30,879 bases of DNA, from the NCBI GenBank assembly GCA_040220455.1, contig JAVJUS010000067.1:1-30879 (forward strand), read 5' to 3'. The notes under the pieces are model-generated. The model was not told the DNA's origin. It did no database searches and saw nothing but the letters and a program-made list of their open reading frames with translations. A program made the translations under genes and the position numbers. Positions 15,198-25,500 of this stretch are shown here, one piece after another; positions within the stretch are counted from its first letter, which is position 1; each line of letters opens with the position of its first letter. Source of the DNA: JAVJUS01 sp040220455. GTDB taxonomy: Bacteria > Pseudomonadota > Alphaproteobacteria > DSM-16000 > Inquilinaceae.

Positions 15198-18100
15198 ATG
15201 CCAAAGCGAACCGACCTCACCTCCATCGCCATCATCGGCGCGGGACCGATCGTCATCGGCCAAGCCTGCGAGTTCGACTACTCCGGCGCCCAGGCCGTCA
15301 AGGCGTTGAAGGAGGAGGGCTACCGCGTCGTCCTGATCAACTCCAACCCGGCCACGATCATGACCGATCCGGAGCTGGCCGACGCGACCTATATCGAGCC
15401 GATCACGCCGGAGGTCGTCGCCCGCATTCTGGAGGCAGAGAAGCCCGACGCGCTGCTCCCCACGATGGGCGGCCAGACGGCACTCAACACCGCCATGGCG
15501 CTGGGCCGGGACGGCACGCTGGAGCGCCTGGACATCGCGCTGATCGGCGCGGATCTCGACGTCATCGCCAAGGCGGAGGATCGCCAGCTCTTCCGCCGGG
15601 CGATGGACGCGATCGGCCTGGACAGCCCGGCCTCGCGCCTCGTCCACTCCTACGAGGAGGCGATGGAGGCGCTCGAAACGGTGGGCCTGCCGGCGATCAT
15701 CCGGCCGAGCTACACGCTGGCGGGCACGGGCGGCGGTGTCGCCTACAACCGCGCGGAATTCGAGGAGATCGTCCGCCTCGGCCTGCGCGCCAGCCCGGTG
15801 CACGAGATCCTGATCGAGGAGTCGGTGCTCGGCTGGAAGGAGTTCGAGATGGAGGTGGTCCGCGACCACGCGGACAACTGCATCATCGTCTGCTCGATCG
15901 AGAACATCGATCCGATGGGCATCCATACCGGCGACTCGATCACCGTGGCCCCGGCACTGACGCTGACCGACAAGGAATACCAGCGCATGCGCGACGCCTC
16001 GCTCGCCGTGCTGCGGGAGATCGGCGTCGACACCGGCGGCTCGAACGTGCAGTTCGCCGTCGATCCCGACAGCGGGCGCATGGTCGTCATCGAGATGAAC
16101 CCCCGGGTCTCGCGCTCCTCGGCGCTGGCGTCGAAGGCGACCGGCTTCCCGATCGCCAAGATCGCGGCCAAGCTCGCCGTCGGCTACACGCTCGACGAGC
16201 TCGACAACGACATCACCAGGGTGACGCCGGCCTCCTTCGAGCCGACGATCGACTACGTCGTCACCAAGATGCCGCGCTTCACCTTCGAGAAGTTCCCCGG
16301 CGCCGATCCGCTGCTGACCACCTCGATGAAATCGGTCGGCGAGGCGATGGCGATCGGACGCTGCTTCGAGGAGAGCGTGCAGAAGGCCCTGCGCTCGATG
16401 GAGACGGGCCTGACCGGCTTCGACGAGGTGGCGATCCCGGGGATGGAGGACGGCGTCGACCCGGACACGATCCGCGCCGCCCTGACCCGCCCGACCCATG
16501 ACCGGCTGCTGGTCTGCGCCCAGGCGATGCGACACGGGCTCGGGGTGGAGGAGATCCACGCCGCGACGAAGATCGATCGCTGGTTCCTGGAGCGCATCGC
16601 GTCGGTCGTCGCCGCCGAGGCCCGGGTCGCGGCGGCCGGGCTGCCGGACGACCGCGCCGGCTGGGCGGCGCTCAAGCGCCAGGGCTTCTCCGACGCCCGC
16701 CTCGCCCGGCTCGCCGGCGTCGAGGAGGCCGCGGCCTCCGAGGCGCGGCGCGCCGCCGGCGTGCGTCCGGTGTTCAAGCGCATCGATACCTGCGCGGCGG
16801 AGTTCGAGAGCCGCACGCCCTACATGTACTCGACCTACGAGATCGGGCTCGGGCTCGACGCGCTAGACGGCACCGACGCCGAGGCGGCGCTGGGCACGGA
16901 TTGCGAGGCCGATCCCAGCGACCGGGACAAGGTGATCATCCTGGGCGGCGGGCCCAACCGGATCGGCCAGGGCATCGAGTTCGACTATTGCTGCGTCCAC
17001 GCGGCCTATTCCCTGGCCGCGGCCGGGTACGAGACCGTCATGGTCAACTGCAACCCGGAGACGGTGTCGACCGACTACGACACCTCCGACCGGCTGTATT
17101 TCGAGCCGCTGACCGCCGAGGACGTGATCGAGGCGATCCGTGTCGAGCAACGCCGAGGCCGGGTGCTGGGCGTGATCGTGCAGTTCGGCGGGCAGACGCC
17201 GCTCAAGCTCGCCCGCGACCTGGAGGCGGCGGGCATCCCGATCCTGGGCACCTCGCCCGACGCCATCGACCGGGCCGAGGACCGGGAGCGCTTTGCCGAC
17301 CTGCTCCGGGCGCTCGGGCTCGAGCAGCCGGCCAACGGGCTGGCCCGCTCGCTGGAGGAGGCCGAGGCGGTCGCCGCGCGCATCGGCTATCCGGTACTGC
17401 TGCGCCCGTCCTACGTGCTCGGCGGCCGGGCGATGGAGATCGTCCATGACGGCGAGGGGCTGCGCCGCTACATCGCCAGCGCGGTCAAGGTCTCGGGCCG
17501 CAACCCGGTGCTGATCGACCGCTATCTCCGCGACGCAATCGAGGTCGACGTCGACGCGGTCTGCGACGGCGCGGCGGTGCATGTCGCCGGGATCATGGAG
17601 CATATCGAGGAGGCCGGGATCCATTCCGGCGACAGCGCCTGCGCCCTGCCGCCCCACTCGCTGGGCCGCGAGGCGATCCAGGAGATCGAGCGCCAGACCC
17701 GCCTGCTGGCGCTGGAGCTGGGCGTGGTCGGGCTGATGAACGTCCAGTTCGCCGTCACCCGGGACACCGCCGGCGGGTTCGAGGTCTACATCATCGAGGT
17801 CAATCCGCGCGCCAGCCGGACCGTGCCCTTCGTCGCCAAGGCGACCGGCACGCCGATCGCCAAGATCGCCGCCCGCCTGATGGCGGGCGAGCCGCTGGCC
17901 GACTTCCCGCTGACCACCGCCCTGCCATCGCACACGGCGGTCAAGGAGGCGGTCTTCCCGTTCAACCGCTTTCCCGGCGTCGACACGCTGCTCGGGCCCG
18001 AGATGAAGTCGACGGGCGAGGTCATGGGCCTCGACAGCGACTTCGGCCGGGCCTTCGCCAAGGCCCAGCTCGGCGCCGGCGTCGAGCTGCCGGCGTCGGG

Positions 18101-18500
18101 CAGGGTCTTCGTCTCCGTGCGCAACGCCGACAAGGAGGCCGCGGTCGCCGTGGCCGCGAAGCTCGCCGGGCTCGGCTTCGAGATCCTCGCCTCGCGCGGC
18201 ACGGCCCGGCGGCTCGAGGCCGACGGCATCGCCGTCACGGTGGTCAACAAGGTGATGGAGGGCCAGCCCCACATCGTCGACGCCATGATCGACGGGCATG
18301 TCCAGATGGTGGTCAACACCACCGAGGGCGCCCAGGCGATCCGCGACAGCTTCTCCTTGCGCCGTACCGCGCTGGTCAATAACATTCCGTACTTCACGAC
18401 CATGGCGGGGGCCCGGGCCGCGGTCGCGGCGATCGCCGCCTTGCGCCTGGGTCGGCTCGATGTGGCCCCGCTCCAGTCGTATTTGGGAGGGTCGGCCTAG
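15198..18500 (+). CDS. carB: Carbamoyl-phosphate synthase large subunit
   Basis: Makes carbamoyl phosphate from bicarbonate, ATP and ammonia delivered by CarA, for arginine and pyrimidine synthesis. The 1100-residue protein has the expected order: carboxyphosphate ATP-grasp half (about 1-400, IIGAGPIVIGQACEFDYSG, MGGQTALN), oligomerisation domain (about 400-560), second ATP-grasp half (about 560-940, GGGPNRIGQGIEFDYCCVH, QFGGQTPLKLA) and the C-terminal allosteric MGS-like domain (about 950-1100, KVMEGQPHIVDAMIDG, NTTEGAQAIRDSF). Both halves are intact. ATG 15198 has only a weak ribosome site. No carA is in the window; greA follows 208 bases downstream. Confidence 0.98.
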   Translation: MPKRTDLTSIAIIGAGPIVIGQACEFDYSGAQAVKALKEEGYRVVLINSNPATIMTDPELADATYIEPITPEVVARILEAEKPDALLPTMGGQTALNTAMALGRDGTLERLDIALIGADLDVIAKAEDRQLFRRAMDAIGLDSPASRLVHSYEEAMEALETVGLPAIIRPSYTLAGTGGGVAYNRAEFEEIVRLGLRASPVHEILIEESVLGWKEFEMEVVRDHADNCIIVCSIENIDPMGIHTGDSITVAPALTLTDKEYQRMRDASLAVLREIGVDTGGSNVQFAVDPDSGRMVVIEMNPRVSRSSALASKATGFPIAKIAAKLAVGYTLDELDNDITRVTPASFEPTIDYVVTKMPRFTFEKFPGADPLLTTSMKSVGEAMAIGRCFEESVQKALRSMETGLTGFDEVAIPGMEDGVDPDTIRAALTRPTHDRLLVCAQAMRHGLGVEEIHAATKIDRWFLERIASVVAAEARVAAAGLPDDRAGWAALKRQGFSDARLARLAGVEEAAASEARRAAGVRPVFKRIDTCAAEFESRTPYMYSTYEIGLGLDALDGTDAEAALGTDCEADPSDRDKVIILGGGPNRIGQGIEFDYCCVHAAYSLAAAGYETVMVNCNPETVSTDYDTSDRLYFEPLTAEDVIEAIRVEQRRGRVLGVIVQFGGQTPLKLARDLEAAGIPILGTSPDAIDRAEDRERFADLLRALGLEQPANGLARSLEEAEAVAARIGYPVLLRPSYVLGGRAMEIVHDGEGLRRYIASAVKVSGRNPVLIDRYLRDAIEVDVDAVCDGAAVHVAGIMEHIEEAGIHSGDSACALPPHSLGREAIQEIERQTRLLALELGVVGLMNVQFAVTRDTAGGFEVYIIEVNPRASRTVPFVAKATGTPIAKIAARLMAGEPLADFPLTTALPSHTAVKEAVFPFNRFPGVDTLLGPEMKSTGEVMGLDSDFGRAFAKAQLGAGVELPASGRVFVSVRNADKEAAVAVAAKLAGLGFEILASRGTARRLEADGIAVTVVNKVMEGQPHIVDAMIDGHVQMVVNTTEGAQAIRDSFSLRRTALVNNIPYFTTMAGARAAVAAIAALRLGRLDVAPLQSYLGGSA

Positions 18501-18591
18501 GCCCACCGTTTCCGCTCCATCGACAAGACGCCGTTTCGACGCGAGGATGCCGCTGTGGCGGCCGTCGTCGGCGGGGCGTCGCGGAAGGATC

Positions 18592-18614
18592 CCGGTCCGG
18601 AAAGGACGGACCGG
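18592..18614 (+). terminator. Stem-loop after carB
   Basis: CCGGTCCG (18592-18599), loop GAAAGGA, CGGACCGG (18607-18614) is a perfect 8-bp stem, 90 bases after the carB stop and about 95 bases before greA. A short T-containing stretch lies about 20 bases later, so intrinsic termination is weak; it may attenuate read-through into greA. Confidence 0.35.
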
Positions 18615-18708
18615 ACGGTGGCCGTCTTGTCGCGTTTTCCGCCGGACGAGGGGCGGGACTGCGGGAACGGGCCGGCCGGGTATCGGGGATTTCGAAGGCA
18701 GGGGTGTC

Positions 18709-19182
18709 ATGGAAAAGGTGCCGATGACCGCTTCCGGCTTCCAGCGGTTGCAGGAAGAGCTCAAGCATCTGAAGTCCGTCGCGCGACCCGAGGTGATCAA
18801 GGCGATCGCCGAGGCGCGCGAGCATGGCGACCTGTCCGAGAACGCGGAGTACCACGCCGCGCGGGAGCGCCAGAGCTTCATCGAGGGCCGTGTGATGGAG
18901 CTGGAGGACAAGATCTCGCGCGCCGAGGTGATCGACGTCTCCAAGCTGTCCGGCGAGTCCGTGAAGTTCGGCGCGACGGTCACGCTGGCCGACGAGGACA
19001 CCGACGAGGAGACGACCTACCAGATCGTCGGCCAGGACGAATCCGACGTGAAGGAAGGCCGCCTGTCGATCACCGCGCCGATCGCCCGCTCCCTGATCGG
19101 CAAGCAGGTCGGCGATTCCGTCGAGGTGACGACGCCCAACGGCTCCAAGAGCTACGAGATCGTCTCCGTCAAGTACGTCTGA
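18709..19182 (+). CDS. greA: Transcription elongation factor GreA
   Basis: Rescues backtracked RNA polymerase by stimulating cleavage of the nascent RNA. The 157-residue product from ATG 18709 begins MEKVPMTASGFQRLQEELKH. The N-terminal antiparallel coiled coil (about 1-75) carries the tip acids in REHGDLSENAEYHAARE, and the C-terminal FKBP-like domain (about 80-157) contains VKFGATVTLAD and SPIG-like ITAPIARSLIGKQVGDSVEV. The open frame runs upstream to 18298 inside carB but is meaningless there. AGGGG precedes the start. carB-greA adjacency is common in alphaproteobacteria. Confidence 0.97.
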   Translation: MEKVPMTASGFQRLQEELKHLKSVARPEVIKAIAEAREHGDLSENAEYHAARERQSFIEGRVMELEDKISRAEVIDVSKLSGESVKFGATVTLADEDTDEETTYQIVGQDESDVKEGRLSITAPIARSLIGKQVGDSVEVTTPNGSKSYEIVSVKYV

Positions 19183-19264
19183 GCGATCGCCGCCGAACGC
19201 GGGCGGCATGGCCGCTCGTCGGGCTCGCTTCGCTCGACCGACCTACCGACCGCGCGGAAAATCC

Positions 19265-19414
19265 CGTCATCCCGGGCGGTAGGCGAGCCCACGGGCCGAA
19301 GGACCGTGGGTGGCGAGCCTTGCGACCCGGGATCCATGCTTCCCGATCCGCAGGATCCCGGGCGCCGGGGCCACCGAGATCCCGGCTCTCCGCTTCGCTC
19401 CGGCCGGGATGACG
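19265..19414. repeat. Interspersed element bounded by 11-bp inverted repeats
   Basis: CGTCATCCCGG (19265-19275) is the exact inverse of CCGGGATGACG (19404-19414). Between them are further palindromic pieces built on GGGATCC/GGATCCC and the CTCCGCTTCGCTCCGG motif. This GTCATCCCGG...CCGGGATGAC format with CTTCGCTCCGG is typical of short non-coding dispersed repeats found in many copies in alphaproteobacterial genomes. It fills the gap between greA and the dihydropyrimidinase gene and contains no credible gene; the rest of that 405-base gap holds only a TCGGGCTCGCTTCGCTCGACC-like patch near 19217 and the operator listed separately. Confidence 0.7.
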
Positions 19415-19519
19415 GCATGGGGAAACGGCCGCGCCCGCGGGACCGGCATATCCGCGCGCCTGCGACCCGTATCGCGACGCCGCCGCGATATTGCGGCCCC
19501 CCACGCGGCCGCGCTAGGC

Positions 19520-19535
19520 TTGACCGATCGGTCAG
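19520..19535. promoter_or_regulatory. RutR-like (TetR-family) operator
   Basis: TTGACCGATCGGTCAG contains a perfect 14-bp palindrome (TGACCGATCGGTCA). Its TTGACC-N4-GGTCA arrangement has the same spacing as the Escherichia coli RutR consensus TTGACCANNTGGTCAA, which controls pyrimidine utilisation and carAB. It lies 52 bases before a dihydropyrimidinase start and its left arm could double as a -35 hexamer. No regulator gene is in the window. Confidence 0.55.
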
Positions 19536-19587
19536 GACCGCCGGCGGTCCGGCGGCAGAAAACGAGACGAACAGGGGGCGAGAAGCG

Positions 19588-21051
19588 ATGTCGACGCTTA
19601 TCCGGGGCGGCACCGTCGTCAACCACGATCACAGCTTCCGCGCCGACGTCTATTGCGAGGACGGCGTGATCAAGGCGATCGGCGAGACCCTGGACGTCCC
19701 CTCGGGCGCCAAGGTGGTCGACGCCGGCGGCGCCTATGTCATGCCCGGCGGCATCGACCCGCACACCCACATGGAGCTGCCCTTCATGGGCACTGTGGCG
19801 TCGGAGGACTTCTTCACCGGCACCGCGGCGGGCATGGCCGGCGGCAACACGCTGATCATCGACTTCGTCGTGCCCCAGCCGCAGCAGAGCCTGATCGACG
19901 CCTACCAGCAGTGGCAGCAGAAGGCGGGCAAGGCCTGCGGCGACTACAGCTTCCACGTCGCCGTGACCTGGTGGGACGACTCGGTCGAGAACGAAATGGG
20001 CGTGCTGGCCCGCGACCACGGGGTCAACAGCTTCAAGCACTTCATGGCGTACAAGAACGCCATCATGGTCGAGGACGACGTGCTGATGAAGTCGTTCCGC
20101 CGCTGCCTGGAGCTGGGCGCGGTGCCGACCGTCCACGCGGAGAACGGCGAGGTCGTCTACCTGATGCAGAAGGCCCTGCTGGAGGCCGGCATCACCGGGC
20201 CGGAGGGCCACGCCCTGTCCCGCCCGGCCTCGGTCGAGGGCGAGGCGGCCAACCGTGCCATCGCCATCGCCGGCATGACCGGCTCGCCGCTCTACATCGT
20301 CCATGTCTCGTGCAAGGACGCGCTCGACGCCATCGCCCGGGCGCGCGCCAACGGCCAGCGGGTCTATGGCGAGGTGCTGGCCCAGCACCTGCTGGTCGAC
20401 GACTCGGTCTATCGCAGCCCGGACTGGAAGCAGGCCGCCGGCCACGTGATGAGCCCGCCGTTCCGCCCCAAGGACCACCAGGACGCGCTCTGGGCGGGGC
20501 TGTCCAGCGGCTCGGCCCAGACCACGGCGACGGACCATTGCTGCTTCTGCATGGACCAGAAGGCGATGGGTCAGGACGACTTCACCAAGATCCCCAACGG
20601 CACGGCGGGGATCGAGGACCGGATGTCGGTGCTGTGGTCGGAGGGCGTGCGCAAGGGCCGACTGACGCCGCAGGAATTCGTCGCCGTCACCTCGGCCAAC
20701 TGCGCCCAGATCTTCAACATCTACCCGCGCCGCGGCCGCATCGCCGTCGGCTCGGACGCCGCCATCTCGGTCTGGGATCCGCAGGCGACGCGCACGATCA
20801 GCGCGGAGACCCACCACATGAACGTGGACTTCAACGTCTTCGAAGGCCTCGAGGTCACCGGCAACAACGCGGTGACGATCAGCCAGGGCAAGGTGGTCTA
20901 CGAGAACGGCCAGCTCGACGTCGAGCAGGGGGCCGGCCAGTACATCGAGCGCCCGACCTTCCCCGTCCTCTACGACGCCGTGAAGCGCCGCAACGAGGCG
21001 ACCAAGCCGAGCCCGGTCCCGCGCGAGCCGTCGTCCTTCGTGACGCCGTAG
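19588..21051 (+). CDS. hydA: Dihydropyrimidinase (D-hydantoinase)
   Basis: Zinc amidohydrolase that opens dihydrouracil and dihydrothymine rings, step two of reductive pyrimidine catabolism; it also hydrolyses hydantoins. In the 487-residue product the metal ligands are in place: His59 and His61 (DPHTHME), the carboxylated Lys150 (FKHFMAYK), His183 (VHAEN), His239 (VHVSCKD) and Asp316 (TATDHCCF). GGGGGCGAGAAG precedes ATG 19588. Normally it sits with preA/preT and an amidase; here none is adjacent. The palindrome at 19520-19535 suggests control by a RutR-like repressor responding to pyrimidines. Confidence 0.95.
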   Translation: MSTLIRGGTVVNHDHSFRADVYCEDGVIKAIGETLDVPSGAKVVDAGGAYVMPGGIDPHTHMELPFMGTVASEDFFTGTAAGMAGGNTLIIDFVVPQPQQSLIDAYQQWQQKAGKACGDYSFHVAVTWWDDSVENEMGVLARDHGVNSFKHFMAYKNAIMVEDDVLMKSFRRCLELGAVPTVHAENGEVVYLMQKALLEAGITGPEGHALSRPASVEGEAANRAIAIAGMTGSPLYIVHVSCKDALDAIARARANGQRVYGEVLAQHLLVDDSVYRSPDWKQAAGHVMSPPFRPKDHQDALWAGLSSGSAQTTATDHCCFCMDQKAMGQDDFTKIPNGTAGIEDRMSVLWSEGVRKGRLTPQEFVAVTSANCAQIFNIYPRRGRIAVGSDAAISVWDPQATRTISAETHHMNVDFNVFEGLEVTGNNAVTISQGKVVYENGQLDVEQGAGQYIERPTFPVLYDAVKRRNEATKPSPVPREPSSFVTP

Positions 21052-21249
21052 GTCGGCCGGGCGAGAGCAGTCGTGACAGCCGCGGCGCCGAGCGACGTGC
21101 TTCAGCTCGACCACTGTCATGCCGTCGGGCGAACTGTTTGGTCGAACCGCCGCGCGTTATCTTTGAGCGCAACGGAAATCGCCTAAAAGTTACAAGTCTA
21201 CGATCCAACGCACTAGAAATCCTGGCTTCAAGACGCTACCCACTCTCCG

Positions 21250-22128
21250 ATGAGGTGGGTGAACGGTCATGTGGTGGTGAAGCACCCTCGGGCAGCATGG
21301 GCAGGCTTGCAAGAGCCGCAGATCCTAGTGAATGCTCGACTCGATCAATTGAAGGGCACGCATTCCGGCTTATCCGTGAATCAAAAGAAGGAACGTCAAA
21401 ACCTTTACGATCAGGCAAAGAAGAAATTCAACCTGGATTCAGCGATTGACCTCATTGAGCCACTGATCTCCGAGGATGTGCTGGACAGGATGGCGGATTT
21501 GGTGATCGAAGCCGATCGGACGCCACTTCTGGCGTTTCCACACCCCGGTTTCGACGACGATGACGCCATCGACGGGGAAACGCCTGTCCAGCCACTGCCG
21601 GCAAATGCCATTCCGTTCGCGTTCAGCGCTATCCTGGCGGAGCAGCTAGGTATCGACGAAGACCGCGAATTGATACAATCTGAACGCGTAGGTCGCACAA
21701 AGCTTAATCGATGGTTAAGGTTCCTTTGTCAGCCTTCCTTCGACGGTGGCGTCGATCGGGATCGGCCCTACATCCTGTTGGACGATGTCGTCACGACTGG
21801 TGGAACACTGGCGGCCCTGAGATCCCATATCGTTCGATCCGGTGGCCGCGTCATTGCGGTATCCGCACTAGCGCATTCGAGTGGGCGACCTTTCGAGTTC
21901 CCCGTTGCCAGGGCGACTCTCGATGTGTTGCTATCACTCTACTCTGAAGGGATGCGGGCTCTCTGGGCGCGCAAGATCGGCCATGACCTCGAGCACCTCA
22001 CCGAAGCGGAAGCACGGACCCTCGTCGACTGGGGTGAAGAGCAGCGGCGATCCGGCGTGGAGTCGGGAACATCGCTCCTATACGCCCTCCGAGATCGCCT
22101 CGATGAGGCAGCAGCTAAGGGCCGGTAA
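21250..22128 (+). CDS. Orphan phosphoribosyltransferase-domain protein
   Basis: The 292-residue product carries a PRTase signature, YILLDDVVTTGGTL (about 174-187), the PRPP-binding motif of type I phosphoribosyltransferases. The N-terminal 80 residues are helical and Lys/Gln-rich (VNQKKERQNLYDQAKKKF) and are not part of that fold; residues 80-160 contain LLAFPHPGFDDDDAIDGE. The C-terminus is helical and charged. The frame opens at 21217; the ATG at 21250 has GATGAGGTG around it and no clear ribosome site, so the N-terminus may be shorter or broken. Base composition is clearly less GC-rich than its neighbours, suggesting transfer. No purine or pyrimidine operon partner is adjacent; the substrate is unknown. 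Confidence 0.75.
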   Translation: MRWVNGHVVVKHPRAAWAGLQEPQILVNARLDQLKGTHSGLSVNQKKERQNLYDQAKKKFNLDSAIDLIEPLISEDVLDRMADLVIEADRTPLLAFPHPGFDDDDAIDGETPVQPLPANAIPFAFSAILAEQLGIDEDRELIQSERVGRTKLNRWLRFLCQPSFDGGVDRDRPYILLDDVVTTGGTLAALRSHIVRSGGRVIAVSALAHSSGRPFEFPVARATLDVLLSLYSEGMRALWARKIGHDLEHLTEAEARTLVDWGEEQRRSGVESGTSLLYALRDRLDEAAAKGR

Positions 22129-22506
22129 GGATGCGGCCAGAGCCGCTGTCCAGGCGCGAGGGCAAGCGCTCCACGCCAAGATTGCAGCCGCGCGCCGATC
22201 GTCCTGACAGAGGCCATGGGTCGCCCGCGCCCACAGGGCCGTGCGAGGTGGCTTTCGAAGATCCTATTCGAACGCCTACGGACGAGAATATTCTTGCGCC
22301 AGCGCGCCAAGCGGCAGGGCAAGGTATTCGATAGGGATTCCGGCGGATCGCCGTAGCTGAAAATCGGTGCCGCTTGACACGGGTTCGGCACGCCGCTCCG
22401 TATCAGCAAACGACTGCCCGAAGTTCGTGCACGGCGGCGGGGCCGTGTGAGGCGGCACCGGCGCGCACAGCGCTGCGGCGGGCGACCTACCGGAGCCTGT
22501 CGCGCC
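22129..22506. other. Gene-poor stretch after the phosphoribosyltransferase gene
   Basis: 378 bases with no gene I can support. Short open frames exist on both strands, but their composition (Arg/Pro/Ser-rich) is that of antisense shadow, except a minus-strand stretch near 22276-22400 ending in IEYLALPLGALAQEYSRP that reads somewhat more protein-like and could be a gene remnant. The region has the mixed, lower GC of the islet. No insertion-sequence ends, tRNA or clear repeat were seen. Confidence 0.5.
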
Positions 22507-25500
22507 TCACCCCGCCCCCATCCCCTTGCCGTCGTCGCGCAGCAGGACGTAGATCGCCGGGATCACCAGCACGGTGAGCGCCGTCGAGCTCGCCAGGCCG
22601 AACAGCAGGCTGATGGCGAGGCCCTGGAAGATCGGGTCGGCCAGGATGAAGGCGGCGCCGATCATGGCGGCGAGCGCGGTCAGCAGGATCGGCTTGAAGC
22701 GGATGGCGCCGGCCTCCAGCAGAACGTCGCGCAGCGACGTCGTGCCGTCCCAGCGGTTGCGGATGAAGTCGACCAGCAGGATCGAGTTGCGCACGATGAT
22801 GCCGGCCAGCGCGATGAAGCCGATCATCGAGGTCGCGGTGAACGCCGCGCCGAAGAGCCAGTGGCCGATCAGGATGCCGATGAGCGTCAGCGGCACCGGC
22901 ACCAGGATCACCAGCGGCAGCTTGAAACTCCCGAACTGGGCGACCACCAGCAGATAGATCCCCAGCAGCGCCACCATGAAGGCCGCGCCCATGTCGCGGA
23001 AGGTCACCCAGGTGATCTCCCACTCCCCGTCCCACAGCAACGTGGGCACGGACTCGTCGGCCGGCTGGCCGTGCAGCTTGATGGCGATGTCGCTGCCCGC
23101 CTGTTCCAGCCGGTCGGCGACGGCGAGCATGCCGTAGATCGGCGCCTCGTAGGCGCCGGCGAGCTCGCCCATCACCATCACCGCGTCGCGCCCGTTGTGG
23201 CGGAAGCGCGGGAAGGACGCGGGCTCGCGCGTCACCCTCACCACGTCGCCCAACTCCACGATGCCGCGCGCGCCCGGCACCGGCGTGGCGAGCAGGCGCT
23301 CCGACGGGAACAGCGCCTCGGCCGGCAGGCGGATGACGATGGCGATCGGGTCCTTGCCCGCGCCGCGATGGGAGTAGCCGACCGGCACCTCGCCCAGGAT
23401 GGCCGCCAGGGTGTCGTAGACCGCCTCCTGCTCGACGCCGTGATATTCCAGGTTTTCCTGGTCGATGGCGAAGCGCAGCCGGTCCGCCGGCTGCCCCAGG
23501 CTGTCGTCGACATCGACGACGAAGTCCACCGCCTCGAAGGCAGCGCGCACCTCCGCCGCCGCGGCGCGCCGGGTCTCGGCGTCGGGGCCGTAGATCTCCG
23601 CCAGCAGCGTCGCCAGCACCGGCGGGCCCGGCGGCACCTCGACCACCCTGACGACCGTGCCCTCGGGCGCGGGCAGGTCGGCCAGGCGGTCGCGGATGTC
23701 GAGCGCTATGGCGTGGCTCGCCCGGTCGCGCTCGCCCTTGGGCGCCAGCATGACGGCGAGGTCGCCCTGCTCCGGATTGGCGCGCAGGTAGGAGTGGCGC
23801 ACCAGGCCGTTGAAGTTGAACGGCGCCGCCGTGCCGGCATAGGCCTGCATTCCGATCACCTCCGGCACCTCGGCGAGGCGGTCGGCCGCGGCGAAGAGCA
23901 CACGCTCGGTCTCCTCCACCGCCGCGCCCTCGGGCAGGTCGGCGACGACCTGCAGCTCGGACTTGTTGTCGAAAGGCAGCAGCTTGACCGTCACGTCGCG
24001 CGTCGCGAACAGGACCATCGAGGCGAGCGTCGCCACCGCCACGAGCGCGAGGAACGCGGCCGAGCGCGCCCGCCCGCGCAGCAGCGGCCGGGCGACGGCG
24101 GTATAGAGCCGACCGATCCGCCCGCCGCCGGCCTCGCCATGGCCGGAGCCGGAGCCGGCGTCCGCCCCCTCCTCCCCCGGCTCGGCCTCCGGGTCCGCAC
24201 CGTGCTTGCGCCCGCCGCTCAGCCGCAGCATCAGCCAGGGCGTCACCGTGACGGCGACGAAGAAGCTGAACACCATCGCCGCCGAGGCGTTGGCCGGGAT
24301 CGGGCTCATATACGGGCCCATCAGGCCCGAGACGAACATCATCGGCAGCAGCGCCGCGATGACCGTCAGGGTGGCGACGATGGTGGGGTTGCCGACCTCC
24401 GCCACGCCCTCGATCGCCGCGCGGACCTTGGACCGGCCGTCGCGCATCTGCCAGTGGCGGTCGATGTTCTCGACCACCACGATGGCGTCGTCGACCAGGA
24501 TGCCGATGGAGAAGATCAGGGCGAACAGGCTGACCCGGTTGATCGTGTAGCCGAGCATCCAGCTCGCGAACAGCGTCAGCAGGATCGTCGTCGGGATGAC
24601 CACGGCGACGACCGCGCCTTCCCGCCAGCCGATCATGACCGTGATCAGCGCGACGATGGAGACCGTGGCGAGCGCCAGGTGGAACAGCAGCTCGTCGGAC
24701 TTCTCCAGCGCCGTCTCGCCGTAGTCGCGGGTCACGACAACGTCGATGCCCGGCGGCAGCAGCCGGTCCTCGACCAGGTGCAGGCGCTCCAGCACGGACT
24801 CGGCGATCGTCACCGCGTTGGCGCCGGCGCGCTTGGCGATGGCGATGGTGACCGCGGGCGTCGCCTCGAAGCCGCCGGCGACCTCCTCGCCCGTGCCCAG
24901 CGGCCCGTCGGCCCCCGCCGGGCGCAGGTGCCAGGCGCGGGCCTCGCTCGGCGCCGCGCCGACCACCACCTCGGCGACGTCGCGGACATAGACCGGCCGG
25001 CCGTCGCTGGCGGTCAGCAGCAGCAGGCCGATATCCGGCACGCCTTGGAGCGTCTGCCCGGCGACGACCTCCAGGCTGTCGCCGGCCTCGCGCATCCGGC
25101 CGATCCGGAAGGAGCGGTTGGCGTTCTCGATCTTCTCCACGAGTTGCTCGAGCGTGATGCCCTCGAGCGACAGGCGCTCGGGATCCGGCTCGACCCGGAT
25201 CTGGTCCGGCCGGCCGCCGACCCGATAGGTCAGGCCGACATTCTCGACCTTGCGCAGCTCCAGGAGCAGCTCCTCGGCCACGTTGTCGAGCGCGTCGTCC
25301 GACCAGCGCTCGGCGACCGAGGGATCCGGCGTCAGCGTCAGGGTCAGGATCGCCACGTCGTTGATGCCGCGCCCGACGATCAGCGGCTCGGGAATGCCGA
25401 GCGGGATCCGGTCCATGTTGGCGCGGATCTTCTCGTGCACCCGCAGGATCGCGTCGTCGGCATCGGTGCCGACCTCGAAGCGGGCGGTGGCGACGACACC

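Noticed and set aside
16863..19001. Minus-strand open frame opposite carB and greA.
   Set aside because: Shadow of two certain genes, with no independent motif.
21060..21250. tRNA or attachment site at the left edge of the low-GC islet.
   Set aside because: No cloverleaf, no T-arm consensus and no direct repeat matching the right edge was found.
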